The notes under the pieces: model-generated
The model's database searches: none
What the model was told of the DNA's origin: nothing
Seen by the model: only the letters and a program-made list of their open reading frames with translations
Assembly (NCBI RefSeq): GCF_947179165.1
Contig: NC_077238.1
Location: forward strand, 81,559,757 to 81,623,756
DNA: 64,000 bases
Source of the DNA: Solanum dulcamara
Lineage: Eukaryota; Streptophyta; Magnoliopsida; Solanales; Solanaceae
Reading direction: 5' to 3'
Shown: piece by piece, positions 23,613-36,500 of the stretch
Position numbering within the stretch: position 1 is the stretch's first letter
Layout: each line of letters starts with the position of its first letter
Program-made: the position numbers and the translations under genes

Positions 23613-25690
23613 TTAACTGGAAGCTTTTGAACGTCTCTATGCTGAACTGGAAGAGAAAGGTGGGGACAAAAAATTATTCAAGCTAGCCAGGGCCCGGGAG
23701 AGAAGGGCACGCGATGTGGATCAAGTGAAGTGCATTAAAGACGAAGACGGAAAAGTATTGGTAGAGAAGACCCTTATCAAACAACGATGGCAGTCATACT
23801 TCCATAAACTTTTGAATGACAAAGGGGACAGAGAAATTGTGTTGGGAGATTTGGAACATACAGGAAGGAGTCACGATTCTGGGGGTTGTAGGAGTATTAC
23901 GGTCGATGAGGTTAAGGATGCTGTTCGTAGGATGCGCGGGGGAAGAGCGACCGGACCTGACGAGATCCCTGGAGAATTCTGGAAGAGTGCGGGCTCGGTA
24001 GGTTTGGAATGGCTGACTAGGTTATTTAATGTCATCTTTACGACTGCAACGATGCCCGTAGAATGGATATCGAGCATCATGATCCCGCTTTACAAAAACA
24101 AAGGGGATAGCCAGAGCTGTGACAACTATAGAGGTATTAAGCTTCTAAGCCATACTATGAAAGTGTGGGAAAGAGTGGTAGAGATGAGGGTGAGGAGAGG
24201 CGTGTCTATTTCAGAGAACCAGTTCGGATTTATGCCGGGACGCTCAACTACAGACGCCATCCACCTTATGAGGAGACTAATGGAGCAATATAGGGAGAGG
24301 AAGAGAGACTTGCATATGGTATTCATCGACTTGGAAAAGGCTTACGATAAAGTCCCACGAGAGATACTATGGAGATGTTTGGAGGCTAAAGGTGTACCTG
24401 TAGCGTACATAAGGGTGATCAAGGACATGTACGAGGGTGTCAAAACCAGGGTAAGGACAGTAGGAGGGGACTCAGAACACTTCCCAGTTATGATGGGGTT
24501 GCATCAAGGATCAGCTCTTAGTCCGTTTCTATTTGCCTTGGTTATGGATGGATTGACGCGGCAAATTCAAGGGGAGGTGCCATGGTGTATGCTTTTTGCG
24601 GACGACATAGTCCTCATCGATGAGACTCGTAGCGGAGTTAACGCTAAGCTGGAAGATTGGAGACGCACCTTGGAGTCTAGGGGGTTTAAGCTGAGTAGGA
24701 CCAAGACAGAGTACATAGAGTGCAAGTTCAGTGAGACACCTCAAGAGGTTGGTGCGGAAGTTAGGCTCGGGGACCAAGCCATCCAAAAGAGAAGTAGTTT
24801 TAAGTACCTTGGTTCTATCATGCAAAACAACGGAGAGATCGACGAGGATGTCACACACCGTGTTGGGGCAGGATGGATGAAATGGAGGCTCGCCTCCGGT
24901 GTGTTATGTGACAAGAGGGTGCCACCACAACTTAAGGGCAAGTTCTATAAAGTGGTCGTTAGACCAGCTATGCTGTATGGGGCGGAGTGTTGGCCAGTTA
25001 AGGTCTCCCACGTGCAAAGGATGAAGGTTGCCGAGATGAGAATGTTGAGATGGATGTGTGGGCATACCAGGAGTGACAAGATTAGAAATGAGGTTATTCG
25101 AGAAAAGGTAGGAGTGGCCTCGGTGGAAGACAAGATGCGGGAAACGCGACTGAGATGGTTTGGACATGTGAAGAGGAGAGTCCCAGATGCACCAGTGCGG
25201 AGATGTGAGAGGTTGGCCATGGATGGTTTCAAAAGAGGTAGGGGTAGGCCGAAGAAATATTGGGGAGAGGTGATCAGACAGGACATGGCGCATTTACGGC
25301 TTAACGAGGACATGACCCTAGATAGGAGGGTGTGGAAGACACACATTAGGGTAGAAGGCTAGTACATAGTTATTTTATTCTCCCTTACTCGTAGGCGTAT
25401 TAACGCACTATGATTTCCTGTACTCTGACGTATGTTATTTAGGGTATTTATGTTATTATCTAATAATAATATTTACTGTTTTTTGTGCTTTGATTATACT
25501 ACTGTTTGAACGGTTTTCGTCATCTACTGATTTACTCTAATATTCTTGTCTGACCTTTTTCTATGTTTTTATTGAGCCGAGGGTCTTTCGGAAACAGCCG
25601 TCCTACATTGGTAGGAGTCAGGTCTGCGTACAATCTACCCTCCCCAGACCCCACGATGTGGGATTTCACTGGGTTGTTGTTGTTGTTGTA
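23613..25690 (+). mobile_element. 5'-truncated RTE-type LINE retrotransposon
   Basis: The in-frame coding sequence begins abruptly at about 23613 ([20 protein letters not shown]), with a stop codon just outside, and runs to the TAG at 25360-25362. A ~330-bp 3' tail follows and ends in GTTG repeats at about 25672-25689. The upstream endonuclease domain is absent, so the copy is truncated, as is common after incomplete reverse transcription. Target duplications were not identified. The higher GC content and open frame suggest a fairly recent insertion. Confidence 0.85.
23716..25362 (+). CDS. LINE reverse transcriptase (truncated ORF, no stops)
   Basis: About 548 residues from 23716; the frame stays open upstream to about 23613, so this is not a natural start (the codon at 23716 is GTG). 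RT domain blocks are visible: [23 protein letters not shown] ... [73 protein letters not shown] and the catalytic FADD in [11 protein letters not shown]. The C-terminal part has [31 protein letters not shown] and a basic GRGRPKKYW stretch typical of RTE-clade plant LINEs. It copies its own RNA at nicked target DNA. Without the endonuclease domain the copy is not autonomous. Confidence 0.85.
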   Translation: MDQVKCIKDEDGKVLVEKTLIKQRWQSYFHKLLNDKGDREIVLGDLEHTGRSHDSGGCRSITVDEVKDAVRRMRGGRATGPDEIPGEFWKSAGSVGLEWLTRLFNVIFTTATMPVEWISSIMIPLYKNKGDSQSCDNYRGIKLLSHTMKVWERVVEMRVRRGVSISENQFGFMPGRSTTDAIHLMRRLMEQYRERKRDLHMVFIDLEKAYDKVPREILWRCLEAKGVPVAYIRVIKDMYEGVKTRVRTVGGDSEHFPVMMGLHQGSALSPFLFALVMDGLTRQIQGEVPWCMLFADDIVLIDETRSGVNAKLEDWRRTLESRGFKLSRTKTEYIECKFSETPQEVGAEVRLGDQAIQKRSSFKYLGSIMQNNGEIDEDVTHRVGAGWMKWRLASGVLCDKRVPPQLKGKFYKVVVRPAMLYGAECWPVKVSHVQRMKVAEMRMLRWMCGHTRSDKIRNEVIREKVGVASVEDKMRETRLRWFGHVKRRVPDAPVRRCERLAMDGFKRGRGRPKKYWGEVIRQDMAHLRLNEDMTLDRRVWKTHIRVEG

Positions 25691-26085
25691 AGTCTGAAAA
25701 GGATGAACGAGTATATGTCTTATATCTTTATGGGATAAAGATATTATTTTTGATAGATTTCTGCTCAAAAAAATTATTTTTTCATGTGAAGTAATTTGCG
25801 AGAAATTCATTAAATATGTATAAACTATTAACGTAGAACTCAATAACTTAAAAATAATTAAGAATCTCAGATTCATTAACTTTAAATCTTGATGTTGTTT
25901 CAACTTGTCTTCTTTACTTTATATCACATATTTTGTCCAACTCAGACACATCAATACAACGTAAGCTCGATCATACATCTAAAATATTTATTTTGTTTGA
26001 GTTAAGGTGTTTGATTGAAACTTCATCAGGTAAATAGGAGGCATCAATCAAGAGGTCAAAACTTCATAGAGTAGATATTGTCAGT
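25691..26085. other. Intergenic DNA
   Basis: AT-rich flank of the LINE; no gene seen. Confidence 0.5.
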
Positions 26086-26087
26086 TA

Positions 26088-26247
26088 GTAGCGGAGCTAG
26101 AATTTTAATTAAGGAATGTCAATATATAAAAAAGTAAAATAACGTAAAAGTTAAGGAGGGTTAAGTGTAATATATATATAGATATACCTAGTTCTACAAT
26201 TTAATTTTCCAATGAAGGATTGTGGTATAAATGGCTCCGCCACTGCA
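26088..26247. mobile_element. hAT-like MITE (GCGGAGC type)
   Basis: Left end GTAGCGGAGCTAGAATTTTA and right end the inverse of GCAGTGGCGGAGCC, about 160 bp apart. GTCAGTTA before and GTCAACTA after it agree at 6 of 8 bases, a possible decayed 8-bp target duplication; the exact ends are uncertain. Confidence 0.65.
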
Positions 26248-28610
26248 GTCAACTATGAGTTCGACCAATCAAAAATTTTTATTCAAATTTTGTATTTATT
26301 TAAATAAATTATTAATTTAATTTTTTTTAAAAAAATTATAATTATAAATTTCAAATCATGAATCAATCTTTTATGAATCAAAACACTAAACCTAAAAAGA
26401 TAAAGAAACTTTTATGATATTTCATTTGAAAATTAGTACACACTTGTTTGTGATGTCATTGCTGCCACATTTTTATAAAGGTGGGGAGAGTGGAGACAAG
26501 ATAATAAGAGCACTTTTTAAAAGAAAAAAATGTTGACATTCATGCACGAAAGTACAAAAAAAATATGCTTTTTCATTTGTAAATCTTTGAGAGATTTTTT
26601 ATTTTTTAAAATAATTAAATTATTTAAAATTTAAGATAAATATTTAAATTGTTTTCATATTTATTTTTTTATTTATTAAAATTTTATATTTTTTAAGAGA
26701 TAAATTACAGTACTTACAAAATTATATTTATGATTTTACAAAAGTCAATAATGGAAAGTATGATTCAAATTATGTCCTTGAATATTTTTCTTAATATATG
26801 TGTATTGACTCACAAATTCACTTAATATGGAATAGAGAGAGTAGAAGTTTACAACTTATACATTTAAAATTAAGAACATGTTTGGAAAGCAATAATGTAA
26901 TTGAGATTTGGTGTGATTACACTCTTTGACATATTTGGTAGACCAAGTAATTTTCGTGGTAAAAGAGGAATTTGATGGAGTTGAAGGGGAGTAATTACAC
27001 CCTTCAATTTTCAAGGGAGGCTAAAAAATTAGTGTTATTACATCATGTAATTACACGAGCCCTTTTAAAATTCTTCTTTTATTTATATTTTTTCATTTTA
27101 ATTTATTTTTTATTTCTAATATTTTTATTATTCTAATATTTTCTAAATATATATGTTTTATTTTTTTATTTATATTTTATTTCATTCTCATTCTCAACCT
27201 ACATTTTTTCATTCCATGCAATTTTTCATATTATTTATTTATTATTTTATTTCTTTTTTAAAATAACTTTGTTAGTATTCTAATTTTTAAAATCATATTT
27301 ATGTACGTTGTGTTAAAATTTGATATATGAGCATAATGTTAATTTTTTTGTTTTGAATTTAGAATTTATGTCATATTTTTAATTTCATTTGTTTTAGTAC
27401 TATTGATTTGATATTTCACATTGCAAAATATTTATTTTTTAGTTAAACTTGATAGATTATTTTTTGTCGAATGTTTTGATAATTTTATCACAATATATTT
27501 ATAATATTAACATTTTTGTCAAACATACATTTCATGATGTTCATAAAAATCTTATACTTTTAGTTTATTTGATTAAATTATTTAAAATATACTAATTTAA
27601 TATATATATATATATAATTATTTTTTTATAATATTAGTAAATAACATATGTTTATTAATTAATATTTAATTTAATATGATTTATAAAGACCCTTATTTGT
27701 CTAATATAAATTTTAAAATTTAGAAAATTAACTTTTATTTTTAAAATTAATATAATCTTGTAATTACACTTGTGCAACCAAACAAAACAATTTTAATTAT
27801 ACTGGAATTACACTGTGACAAAGAAACATGCAATCATAATTACTAGACTATGTAATTACTAGGCTAATAATTACTACCCTAATAATTATATCAGTTTCAA
27901 TTATCAGGTGGCAAACCCTAAATATATCAAGAGTCATCATTTTGGTTATTTTTTTATGCTTTATACATTTGACTATTTTCATCCTAAACCTTTTTTCGCA
28001 TGATCTAAATAATTATTACTTTGATTATTTTTTAAAATAGATGAGAATATTCAAACCTTAGTTTTTTTTATGCTTTAATTACTTTGATTACAAAATCAAT
28101 GAAGTCTACGCTTCATTTACAAACATATCTAGGATTTACATTTAGGGGATGTTTCATGATCGTCCAACAAAAATTTATTTATTTATTTTTAAATAAAAAA
28201 TTTGAAGACGTATAGATTATAATAATCGATTAGAACTTGATATATTTTATTAATGCTTATGTTCGATCTATCGAAATAGCCAAAAGTCATAGAAATTAGA
28301 AAGTCTGCACTAACTATGCAATATAGCTTGTGAAAAGTCATTAAAAATATATACTAACTATACAATATAGTTTACTAATATATGAGATATACATTGACTA
28401 TACATTATGATACACGCGTAAAGTTGAACATAACTTAACAATATATGAAATATACATTGACTATACATGGAGTATACACTGACTATTCAATAACGATCAA
28501 TTCAAAATCACCTCTAAACAATTTCAAATTTTAGATATGAAATTCTCTTGATGTTTCAAGTTTTGATATAACTCAAAATGATTTACATTTGCGAAATATC
28601 AATTTTTTAA

Positions 28611-28699
28611 AAAGAATAAGAAAGGAGAAGAAAAAGAAGAAGAAGGCAGAAGTAGAGGAAGAAGGAAGAAGGAGGAGGAGGAGAACAAAACAGAAGAAT
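28611..28699. repeat. Purine-rich (GAA/GGA) simple repeat
   Basis: Almost only A and G across about 90 bases, with AGAAG and GGAGGA runs. Confidence 0.85.
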
Positions 28700-29157
28700 G
28701 ACGGCGATGAAGGTTTACAATTAATTGACCCTTTTTTGTAATTAAGTTAATCAAAGGGTCTTTTGGAGTTTTTTTTTTTTTTTTGACGATTTATCTTTTT
28801 TGAATGAGTCGAATAGCTCAGTCCACATAGATCCGCAACCCAAACCCAAATCCAGTATTCAATAAAATACAATGGAAAATTTCAACTTTATGCTAAAGAA
28901 ATCATTACTTGCCTCAATTTTAAAGATACAAACATTTATCAAATAGTCAATAATTCGAATCCATTTTCTTGTTTCTTCTTTTCTTTTAGTTTATTTCCCT
29001 TTTTAAAAATCTTCATAAAATATGCATAAAAAGTAGCGATAATATCCTTAAAGCTCAATTATATACGACGTGCAAAACAATAAGCAAAATAATATTAGTT
29101 AAAGACACTCCAGGTGAATACAACCTCAATTTAACTTATTATTTTCAGCTCAAATAA

Positions 29158-29159
<2 letters not shown>

Positions 29160-29199
<40 letters not shown>
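29160..29199. repeat. (TA)n microsatellite
   Basis: About 19-20 TA dinucleotides. Confidence 0.95.
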
Positions 29200-29204
<5 letters not shown>

Positions 29205-30593
29205 CAATGAGTTCACAGTTATTTTAAATTCATTATTTTTGAATCCTAAATCCCCTATGGTTTTAATAGAAATCCCGTCCTTGGTTCATTTTCAACAGAG
29301 GATAATTAACATAGCACCTTACTATTGACTATTCTATATTTTAAGAGTTATTTGGTAGATGGTTTAGAATAATTAATTTAAATATGAAGTTTTGATTAAG
29401 ATAATATAGTGTTTGATTATCTACCTAACAAGAAAAATAAAATTATTTGGAAACAAAAAGAAATAACATCTTGATCTTGAATTACGTATCTAAAAAGAAG
29501 AATTTTGAAATTATATTTTATACTACATATAAAAAGGTGAGAGATACGTGTTTTGCTGAGTTAGCATAAAGTGATTCACAAATATATATTTTATTAAAAT
29601 TAAATATTTTAATATTTATATTAAGGTTCGATTTCTATTTCAAGAACTCAAATTTGAGATTTTTAATTAATAATAGAGAAATCTCAATTATTCTACCACA
29701 ACTTATATTGATAGTCGATATATCTTTAGTCAAGGTCATATAAGGTGATTAAATGACTTTTTTTTTGCTTAAAAAATCTCAAAAAAACTTTAATCAATTT
29801 CCATTATATTATTATGCTAGCTCAAAAATTAAAATGTAATCACACTAAGCAAACTCCACGGAGCGAGATAAACTGAGAAAGGATCAGATGGGAGAGATCC
29901 CTGACATGCCTTTGGGATACCACACCTGCGGTACCGACTCAACCGAGTGAAAAAGATATTCGATCCCTTATCTCTTAATACTCTGCTACACCAATTTAGC
30001 CATTATCTCAAAAATGTCCCGATATATCATATCTCGGTCCCAGATACATTACGTACATTTCTATACGTCACGTTAAGTGATGTATTCAATTGATATATCG
30101 CGTAAAGTGATGTATTTTATATTCGATACATCACGTAAAATAATATATTCGATTGATACATCGCGTAATTTGATGTATTCGAGAATATTAGAGAATAAAT
30201 TTTTTTATAATTTTAGTAAATTTTTTTAGAGAATATAGTCAAATAAGTTGTGTATTTAAATAATTTTTTTTAAAAAATTTGACAGGTCTAGAAACAAATA
30301 TTCTTTCTTCTTTTGGAATTTTGTTTTTTCTTCTCACTGTAAGTAGCAACTGTAGAAATTTTAAAAAATTTCATCACTTTCCAGAAAGACGGCCAAGGAG
30401 ATGACAACGAAGATCAGCAGGAAGAGGAATCAAGAAAAATAATATACAAATCCCCAATTTTAATTTCTAAATTTATCACTATTATACACCATTTTCAAGT
30501 AAACCGCAGATCCATTTCCCCCTTTTCTTCCAAAAAAAAGCCCCTTGTTGAGCTAAATTCTGGTGAAATTTTTGTTTTTTCAGATTTTTTTCC

Positions 30594-33500
30594 ATGAAAG
30601 AAATTGATTTTAGATATGGTTTTCTCTTTTTCTTGATATTTCTATCAAGTAATTGGGTTATTGGAGCTATCAAATCTCAATCAACTGAAGAAGCATATGT
30701 TACCCTTTTATATGGAGATGAGTTCTTGCTGGGTGTTAGAGTTCTTGGAAAGTCAATTAGGGATACTGGGTCTACTAAAGATATGGTTGTTTTGGTTTCT
30801 GATGGGGTTTCTCAATATGCCAATGATCTCCTCAGAGTATGTACTTTTGTGACTCAGTATTAGCATTTACTTCATTTGGTTCATTTTTGTATAGTTTAGT
30901 TTTTTTGTGATAACCACCATGTCTGTGCCAACTTAAGGTTTTCGACTAATTGCACGATTGCCACCAGCTAGGGTAACTTGTACACTGAGGCTTGGACATA
31001 TGGTATTTGAACCATGGAGCTCGTGGTTCTTAATCCACTTCATTAATGACTAGGAAACACCCTTAGGTGCTATTTTTGATTAGTGTAGTTTGATGAATGC
31101 AAAACTTTTAGTTGCTGTATAAATGTTTTCGAGTTGGATAATCGAGGAGCGTTGCAGTAGGTAGATAACTAGTGTGAAGATAGTGTAATAGAAGCGGAGC
31201 CAGGATTTGAAGCTTACAGATTCAGGATTTTCGACTAATTCTACGAGGAACCTCCTTAACCCATTAGCAAGGTAACTCTGTAAATTGAGGCTTGGACATA
31301 TGAGATTTGAACCATAGATCTTATGGTTCTCAATCCACTTCATTGACCAATAGGTGATACCCTTGGATGGGTGCTGTTTTTGTTTAGTGTAGTCTGATGA
31401 ATGCAAAATTTTAAGTTGCTGTATAATTGTTTTAGAGCTGGATAATCTAGGAGTGTTGCAATAGGTAAATAACTAGCGTGAAAATAGTGTAACAGTGGTG
31501 GAGTCACGATTTGAAGCTGCTTACGGATTTGGGATTTTAGTCTTGTTGGGTTTCTGAGTTCTAAATTAATTAATTTATACATATTAAATGAGTTTCTTAA
31601 GATAAATATAAGGTTTGAGTCAAAATTATTAGGTTCTGCCGAACACGCTTCCTATACTCTAGCTCTGTCCCTGTAGTGTAATTATAATGAATCCTCTAAA
31701 TGTTGTTATATCAGGTTGATGAACTTTCATTCAATCAGCAACCAGATACATTTAATTCTCTCCTATCTAAAAAACTAGAAAGGAGCTGATAAAACCTAAA
31801 AGCGCAGAAACATTATTTGCTTTTTAATAGTTACTTACACCAAGCAAAAAGGTTAAGTAAACATCTGGATTTCAAAATGTGGGCTGGAGGTGTAATGCCA
31901 TCAAATATTGCACTGAAATGAACATGGACTACGTAGCCCCAGGTGATCAAAAAGTTGGGAAACAAGTTGGAATCTTGATAGAGACTGCTCTGTGTTAATT
32001 ATTCCCATCAGCCCAAGCCTTGGTGGACAAAGTTAATCATATCCTTACTTGTGGGAGTTATCTGATAGGCTAGTTGAGGTGTGTGGAAGTTAGACCGGAC
32101 ATCTATGCTATAAGAAAAAAAGGACCATGCTCACGTATAGGATGAACCTAGGGTGTAGGACAAGTGGTTTTGGAGTTCTAACCATCTTGATTAAAGAGTT
32201 GGGTGATAACCTTGGAAAGCAAGGTTGGAATCCCAACAGGGGTTACTCTGTTAATTCTTTCCATCTGCTTAAGCCTTGGTACACCGCTGGTCTCTCTTGA
32301 ACCAATGCTTTGATTCTTTCAATATATACCGATTCTAAAGAATTTCCACTTATATATAAAAATTGAAGTGGAAAGCAGTGTTTGCAGGAATCCACTGCTT
32401 ATGCATCACTTTTGCCCTTGTAAACACATCTGCATGTGGTACTAAAAAGGGCGGAATGAATACGAGTAATACGTATAGTCGAATCTAAATAATTTGCAGT
32501 TGAGGCAATGATGATTCATCGATTAATAATAATTTCGTATAGTTGATAAAGACTAAGAACTTAAATTGAAGTGCTATTGTGCTGCTTCACTTCAAGAAGT
32601 TTGAGCTTGATAGGTAGGTGTAGTAGTTTGGTTTATCTTGAAAATAAATTTGAGCCTGTACTTGAAAATGCAATGTCAGATCTTCTATTTTGCTGCTCTT
32701 CATCAGAAATATAAAAGATCTTCTATTTTTCTGCTAAAAAGTCCTTATCGATAAAAAGAAAGAGGCAAACCAGTGACTAAAACTGAGCTTGTCTCAGCAA
32801 ATCCTGTAGTCTTTTCAGTTGTGTTAGCTGTTATTTTACATTGAGGTTGCCTTAATTAGTCTCGTGATAATATTTTCAGTTGGCCTACATTGCTATCTTT
32901 AAATTTGTGTTTGACGCCAAGGCATTCCTAGACATGGCTTAATAATCTTATTGAAGGATTTCGTCTTTGTTTCTTTCTATGCAGGCTGATGGTTGGATTG
33001 TGGAAAAGATTAGTTTACTGTCAAACCCAAATCAAGTTAGGCCGAAGAGGTTTTGGGGGGTTTACACAAAGCTAAAAGTATTTAACATGACCAAGTACAA
33101 GAAAGGTAATTCTGTATCTCAGTGCTTGAATTTAAGTTTTGACTTAAAGGATGAAAGGGATATGATCAACATTTTCATTTGTTTTGAGTGCTTTTCAAAT
33201 TCATTTAAGTGAATTGCTTGCCTTCTTTTCCATGAAGGACACCAATCCATTTCCTCTTACATTATAGTTGGTACAAATAGTCAGTTCTAACACCTTGGCA
33301 AGCAATTTCAAGTTATTCCTTTTTCATGGTTTCTTTCCCCAAGCTTAATTCATTCATTTGATTGTCATTTAGGGAACAAGCCTGTTTTAATATTGATGCA
33401 GCTAACTGTCCATTTTGGTATATGCTATTGTGCATCTAAGCCATGATATACAAACGAAGAGAGAAAGTTATAGATGAATGAACAATAGAGCAAAGAGAGA

Positions 33501-36500
33501 GACACAGATTTCAGTATCTGCCAGTATGCATCTAAACAATGATACATAAACCTAAGCTGCTCGGACTCGGGTGCGGGTGTCCTAGACCGATGTGAATCCG
33601 AGAGTCAGATTTGGCAAAATCTAAATTTTAAGATTCGGGGATACGAATCCGAGTATGGATACGGGGGCGGGGATTTGGCTAAAAATATTCAATATTATCA
33701 AAATATAGTTATAAAGATAAAGATATTCTTCCCCTTAAAAAAGAAAAAGAAAGTCAATGAAGAACTTCCACCAATTATCCTTACAGATCATTGCTACTGT
33801 CTACCAAAAGTCGGAACACAACCGCCTGAATATTTAACATCTCTCTATTTGACTTGAAACATGAAGCAACGAATATTGACCAAGAGGAAAAGTATCTTGG
33901 TCAAAGTATCTGATGTGGGTTGACTGAATCCCACATGTATCCCGAACCCGCACCCACACCCGTACCCGTCTGATGTATCTAATGTGGGTTGTCCATGGAC
34001 TCTTGGTCAAAGTATCTGATGTGGGTTGAACGAATCCCGCACCTGCACCCGCACCCGCACCCGTCTCGTGTCGACACTGGTGCGGCAGCAAAAATGAAGA
34101 ATCCGTGCAACTTAGACATAAACTATAGTAGAAGTTGTAGATGAATGAACAATAGATCCAACAAAGAGAAAGAGCAACAGATTTATTATACTTGATGACG
34201 AGAGGGTTTGGAAAACTTATCCACTCAGATTCTTGCAGAGGCAATGACGGCCCGATACCTATTCACCTTAGCCTTGCATAATTAAGTCATGTCTTTCTTG
34301 TACAGAAATAAGGGAAAACAAAAATTTTGCAGGGTGCAGAAGGTAGAGAACATAGCTTGTTTTGATTTTAAATTTCTTAGGCAGATAAGCATTTTCACTT
34401 CATGGTATCTTTTTTTAAGTAGTGGTGCACACATTTTCTGAATTCTACTTCTTAATGTTGGAATTTCTCCTTTTATTTTGGCAGTGGTATATCTTGATGC
34501 TGATACTATTGTAGTTAAGAGCATTGAAAATCTCTTTAAATGTGGGAAGTTCTGTGCAAATTTGAAACATTCTGAGAGACTAAATTCTGGAGTAATGGTG
34601 ATTGAGACATCCGACGAAGTTTTTAAGGATATGATGAGCAAGATGACTACTTTGCCATCTTACACTGGAGGTATGGTGTTTCTGTTAACTGTTCAATTCT
34701 AAGATTATCTCCTCTCTGTCCAACCTTTTACTCTCGTTAGCTTTCATTGTGTAGTTCTAACAATTAAAGTCTTCCTATATTAGTGATGGTTGTTGAAAAT
34801 GTTTCTCTTTCTCCTGATGTATTCTTTTCCTGCTGACAGGTGATCAAGGTTTTCTGAACTCCTACTATGCTGGGTTTGCTAATGCGCGTGTTTATGAGCC
34901 AAATCAGCCTTTTGATGTTTTAAATTCTAGAAAGGTCCCTGAAATGGAGAGACTTTCTACTCTTTACAATGCGGATGTTGGCCTTTACATGCTTGCTAAC
35001 AAGGTTTGTCTTTTGAGTTATTTTGCCTGTTGTGTGCTTCATGTGTGTGTGGTTTTTTTACTTTTATTTTATTATTGTTGGGAATTTTTTGTAGGGTTAG
35101 GGGTGTGGGGTGTGTTGTGTGCTTTGGCTTTTGGATTGAATTTTTGAGAGAATAATTATTCGGATCTGGGAAGCAATGACTTGAAATGGACTTTTTGTTT
35201 GCAACATGCGGTGTTTCAACTTTGCATTATTCTGTGGGCTTATTGTGGTTGCTCGGTAAAATTATCCTGAATAGACTACATTATGATTTCATGCCCTATC
35301 ATTAAAATAGCAGAATTGTTGATACTTGGTAGGCATGAAATTAAGCAAACAAAGATGAACTATTCCAAGAAATTGTATGGTCTGGAGTGGTGAAAGTTGA
35401 ACAATATCCATTTAGGGAAATGTTTTGTGACCAAAACATGGTTTAATAGAAGTTGGTAAAAAGGAAGTCTTGAATGGAAGGAATTGGTAAGAGGTACACG
35501 AGAGATTTTTTTGCAAATTTCATCTTTGATAGAGAAGGTAAACTTTAGAGTTTAGAGTACATATGGTTAGAACAGAAATGTCTTAGCTGCAAGAGCTAGA
35601 TTTTCCTTAAATCCATTTTAATTTGTACTTCCTTGCTCTGACTTTTTTTTGCTTTATATATTTGTAGTGGATGGTCGATGAGAAAGAACTCCGAGTTATT
35701 CATTACACACTGGGACCACTTAAACCATGGGATTGGTGGACATCTTGGCTGTTAAAACCTGTTGACGTATGGCAGGTATTTTTCTTCTCCATCATACTCT
35801 CGTCACTGCCTACAGTCATTTTACATTCCATATTGTTGTCTTCTTCCTCCACATATATCTTGTAGTGGGGTGTCAAATAGGCGGGTTGAGTTGAAATTGG
35901 GCAGGTCAAAGTTACTTGGGCTGAAACAGGTTGGGCGGGCTAAAATGGACTAAAAACCGAGTCATAACCCAGCTCACCCAATTCTTACTAAGTTTTGATA
36001 TCCTTTGTTCGTTTCTTTTAATTTGCTTAAGTATCTAAATAAAGCTTTTTTCTTTTGTATTATGGCTATATGAAACATACAATAAAAAGAATATTTTTCT
36101 TAAAAATATTTTGACAGAGTTTTTCATGAGTCAATTTGGGCTGCATATCAGCTCAGTTTCTAAATTGGGCTGAATTAAGCAGGTCAAAATGGGCTGAGTT
36201 AATAAAATAAGTGGGTCATTAACCCACCCAAACCTAAGAGGGTTGGGCGGTTCATGATTTTATGAGTTGATTTTGCTACCCCTAATCCTATATTTTACTT
36301 CCCAGCTAACATGGTCCACAACTGTCTCCGTATCAAACATAAACCCCATATTGTGCACTTTGCTGCTTCCATCTGGAGCTGACTTCACAAGCTCTTTGTT
36401 AGTGTGCGTGAGAGGATTTTGTTTAAGCATCTCTAACAACTGTATGATCTTATGTTCGTTCATCTGCAGAATGTTAGGGTACGTCTTCAAGAGTCTCTAC

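Larger units (their letters stand above)
26248..30593. other. AT-rich intergenic region upstream of IPUT1
   Basis: Extremely AT-rich with no gene. Recognisable pieces: a loose inverted pair TGTTTGGAAAGC (26880) and CAACCAAACAAAACA (27775) with GTAATTACAC motifs near both, perhaps an old ~900-bp element; a purine-rich run (28611-28699); a TA microsatellite (29160-29199); a GC-richer unassigned patch (29855-29960); and short GATACATC/GATGTATTCGAT repeats (30045-30185). Bases 30300-30593 should hold the IPUT1 promoter and 5' UTR. Confidence 0.5.

Noticed and set aside
23716..23718. Natural start codon of the LINE ORF
   Set aside because: The codon is GTG and the coding frame continues upstream to the truncation point near 23613.
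24529..25346. Minus-strand ORFs of 109-133 codons
   Set aside because: They are shadows of the LINE reverse transcriptase frame.
26880..27790. Complete ~900-bp transposon with TGTTTGG ends
   Set aside because: Inverted end motifs are short in very AT-rich DNA and no target duplication was found.
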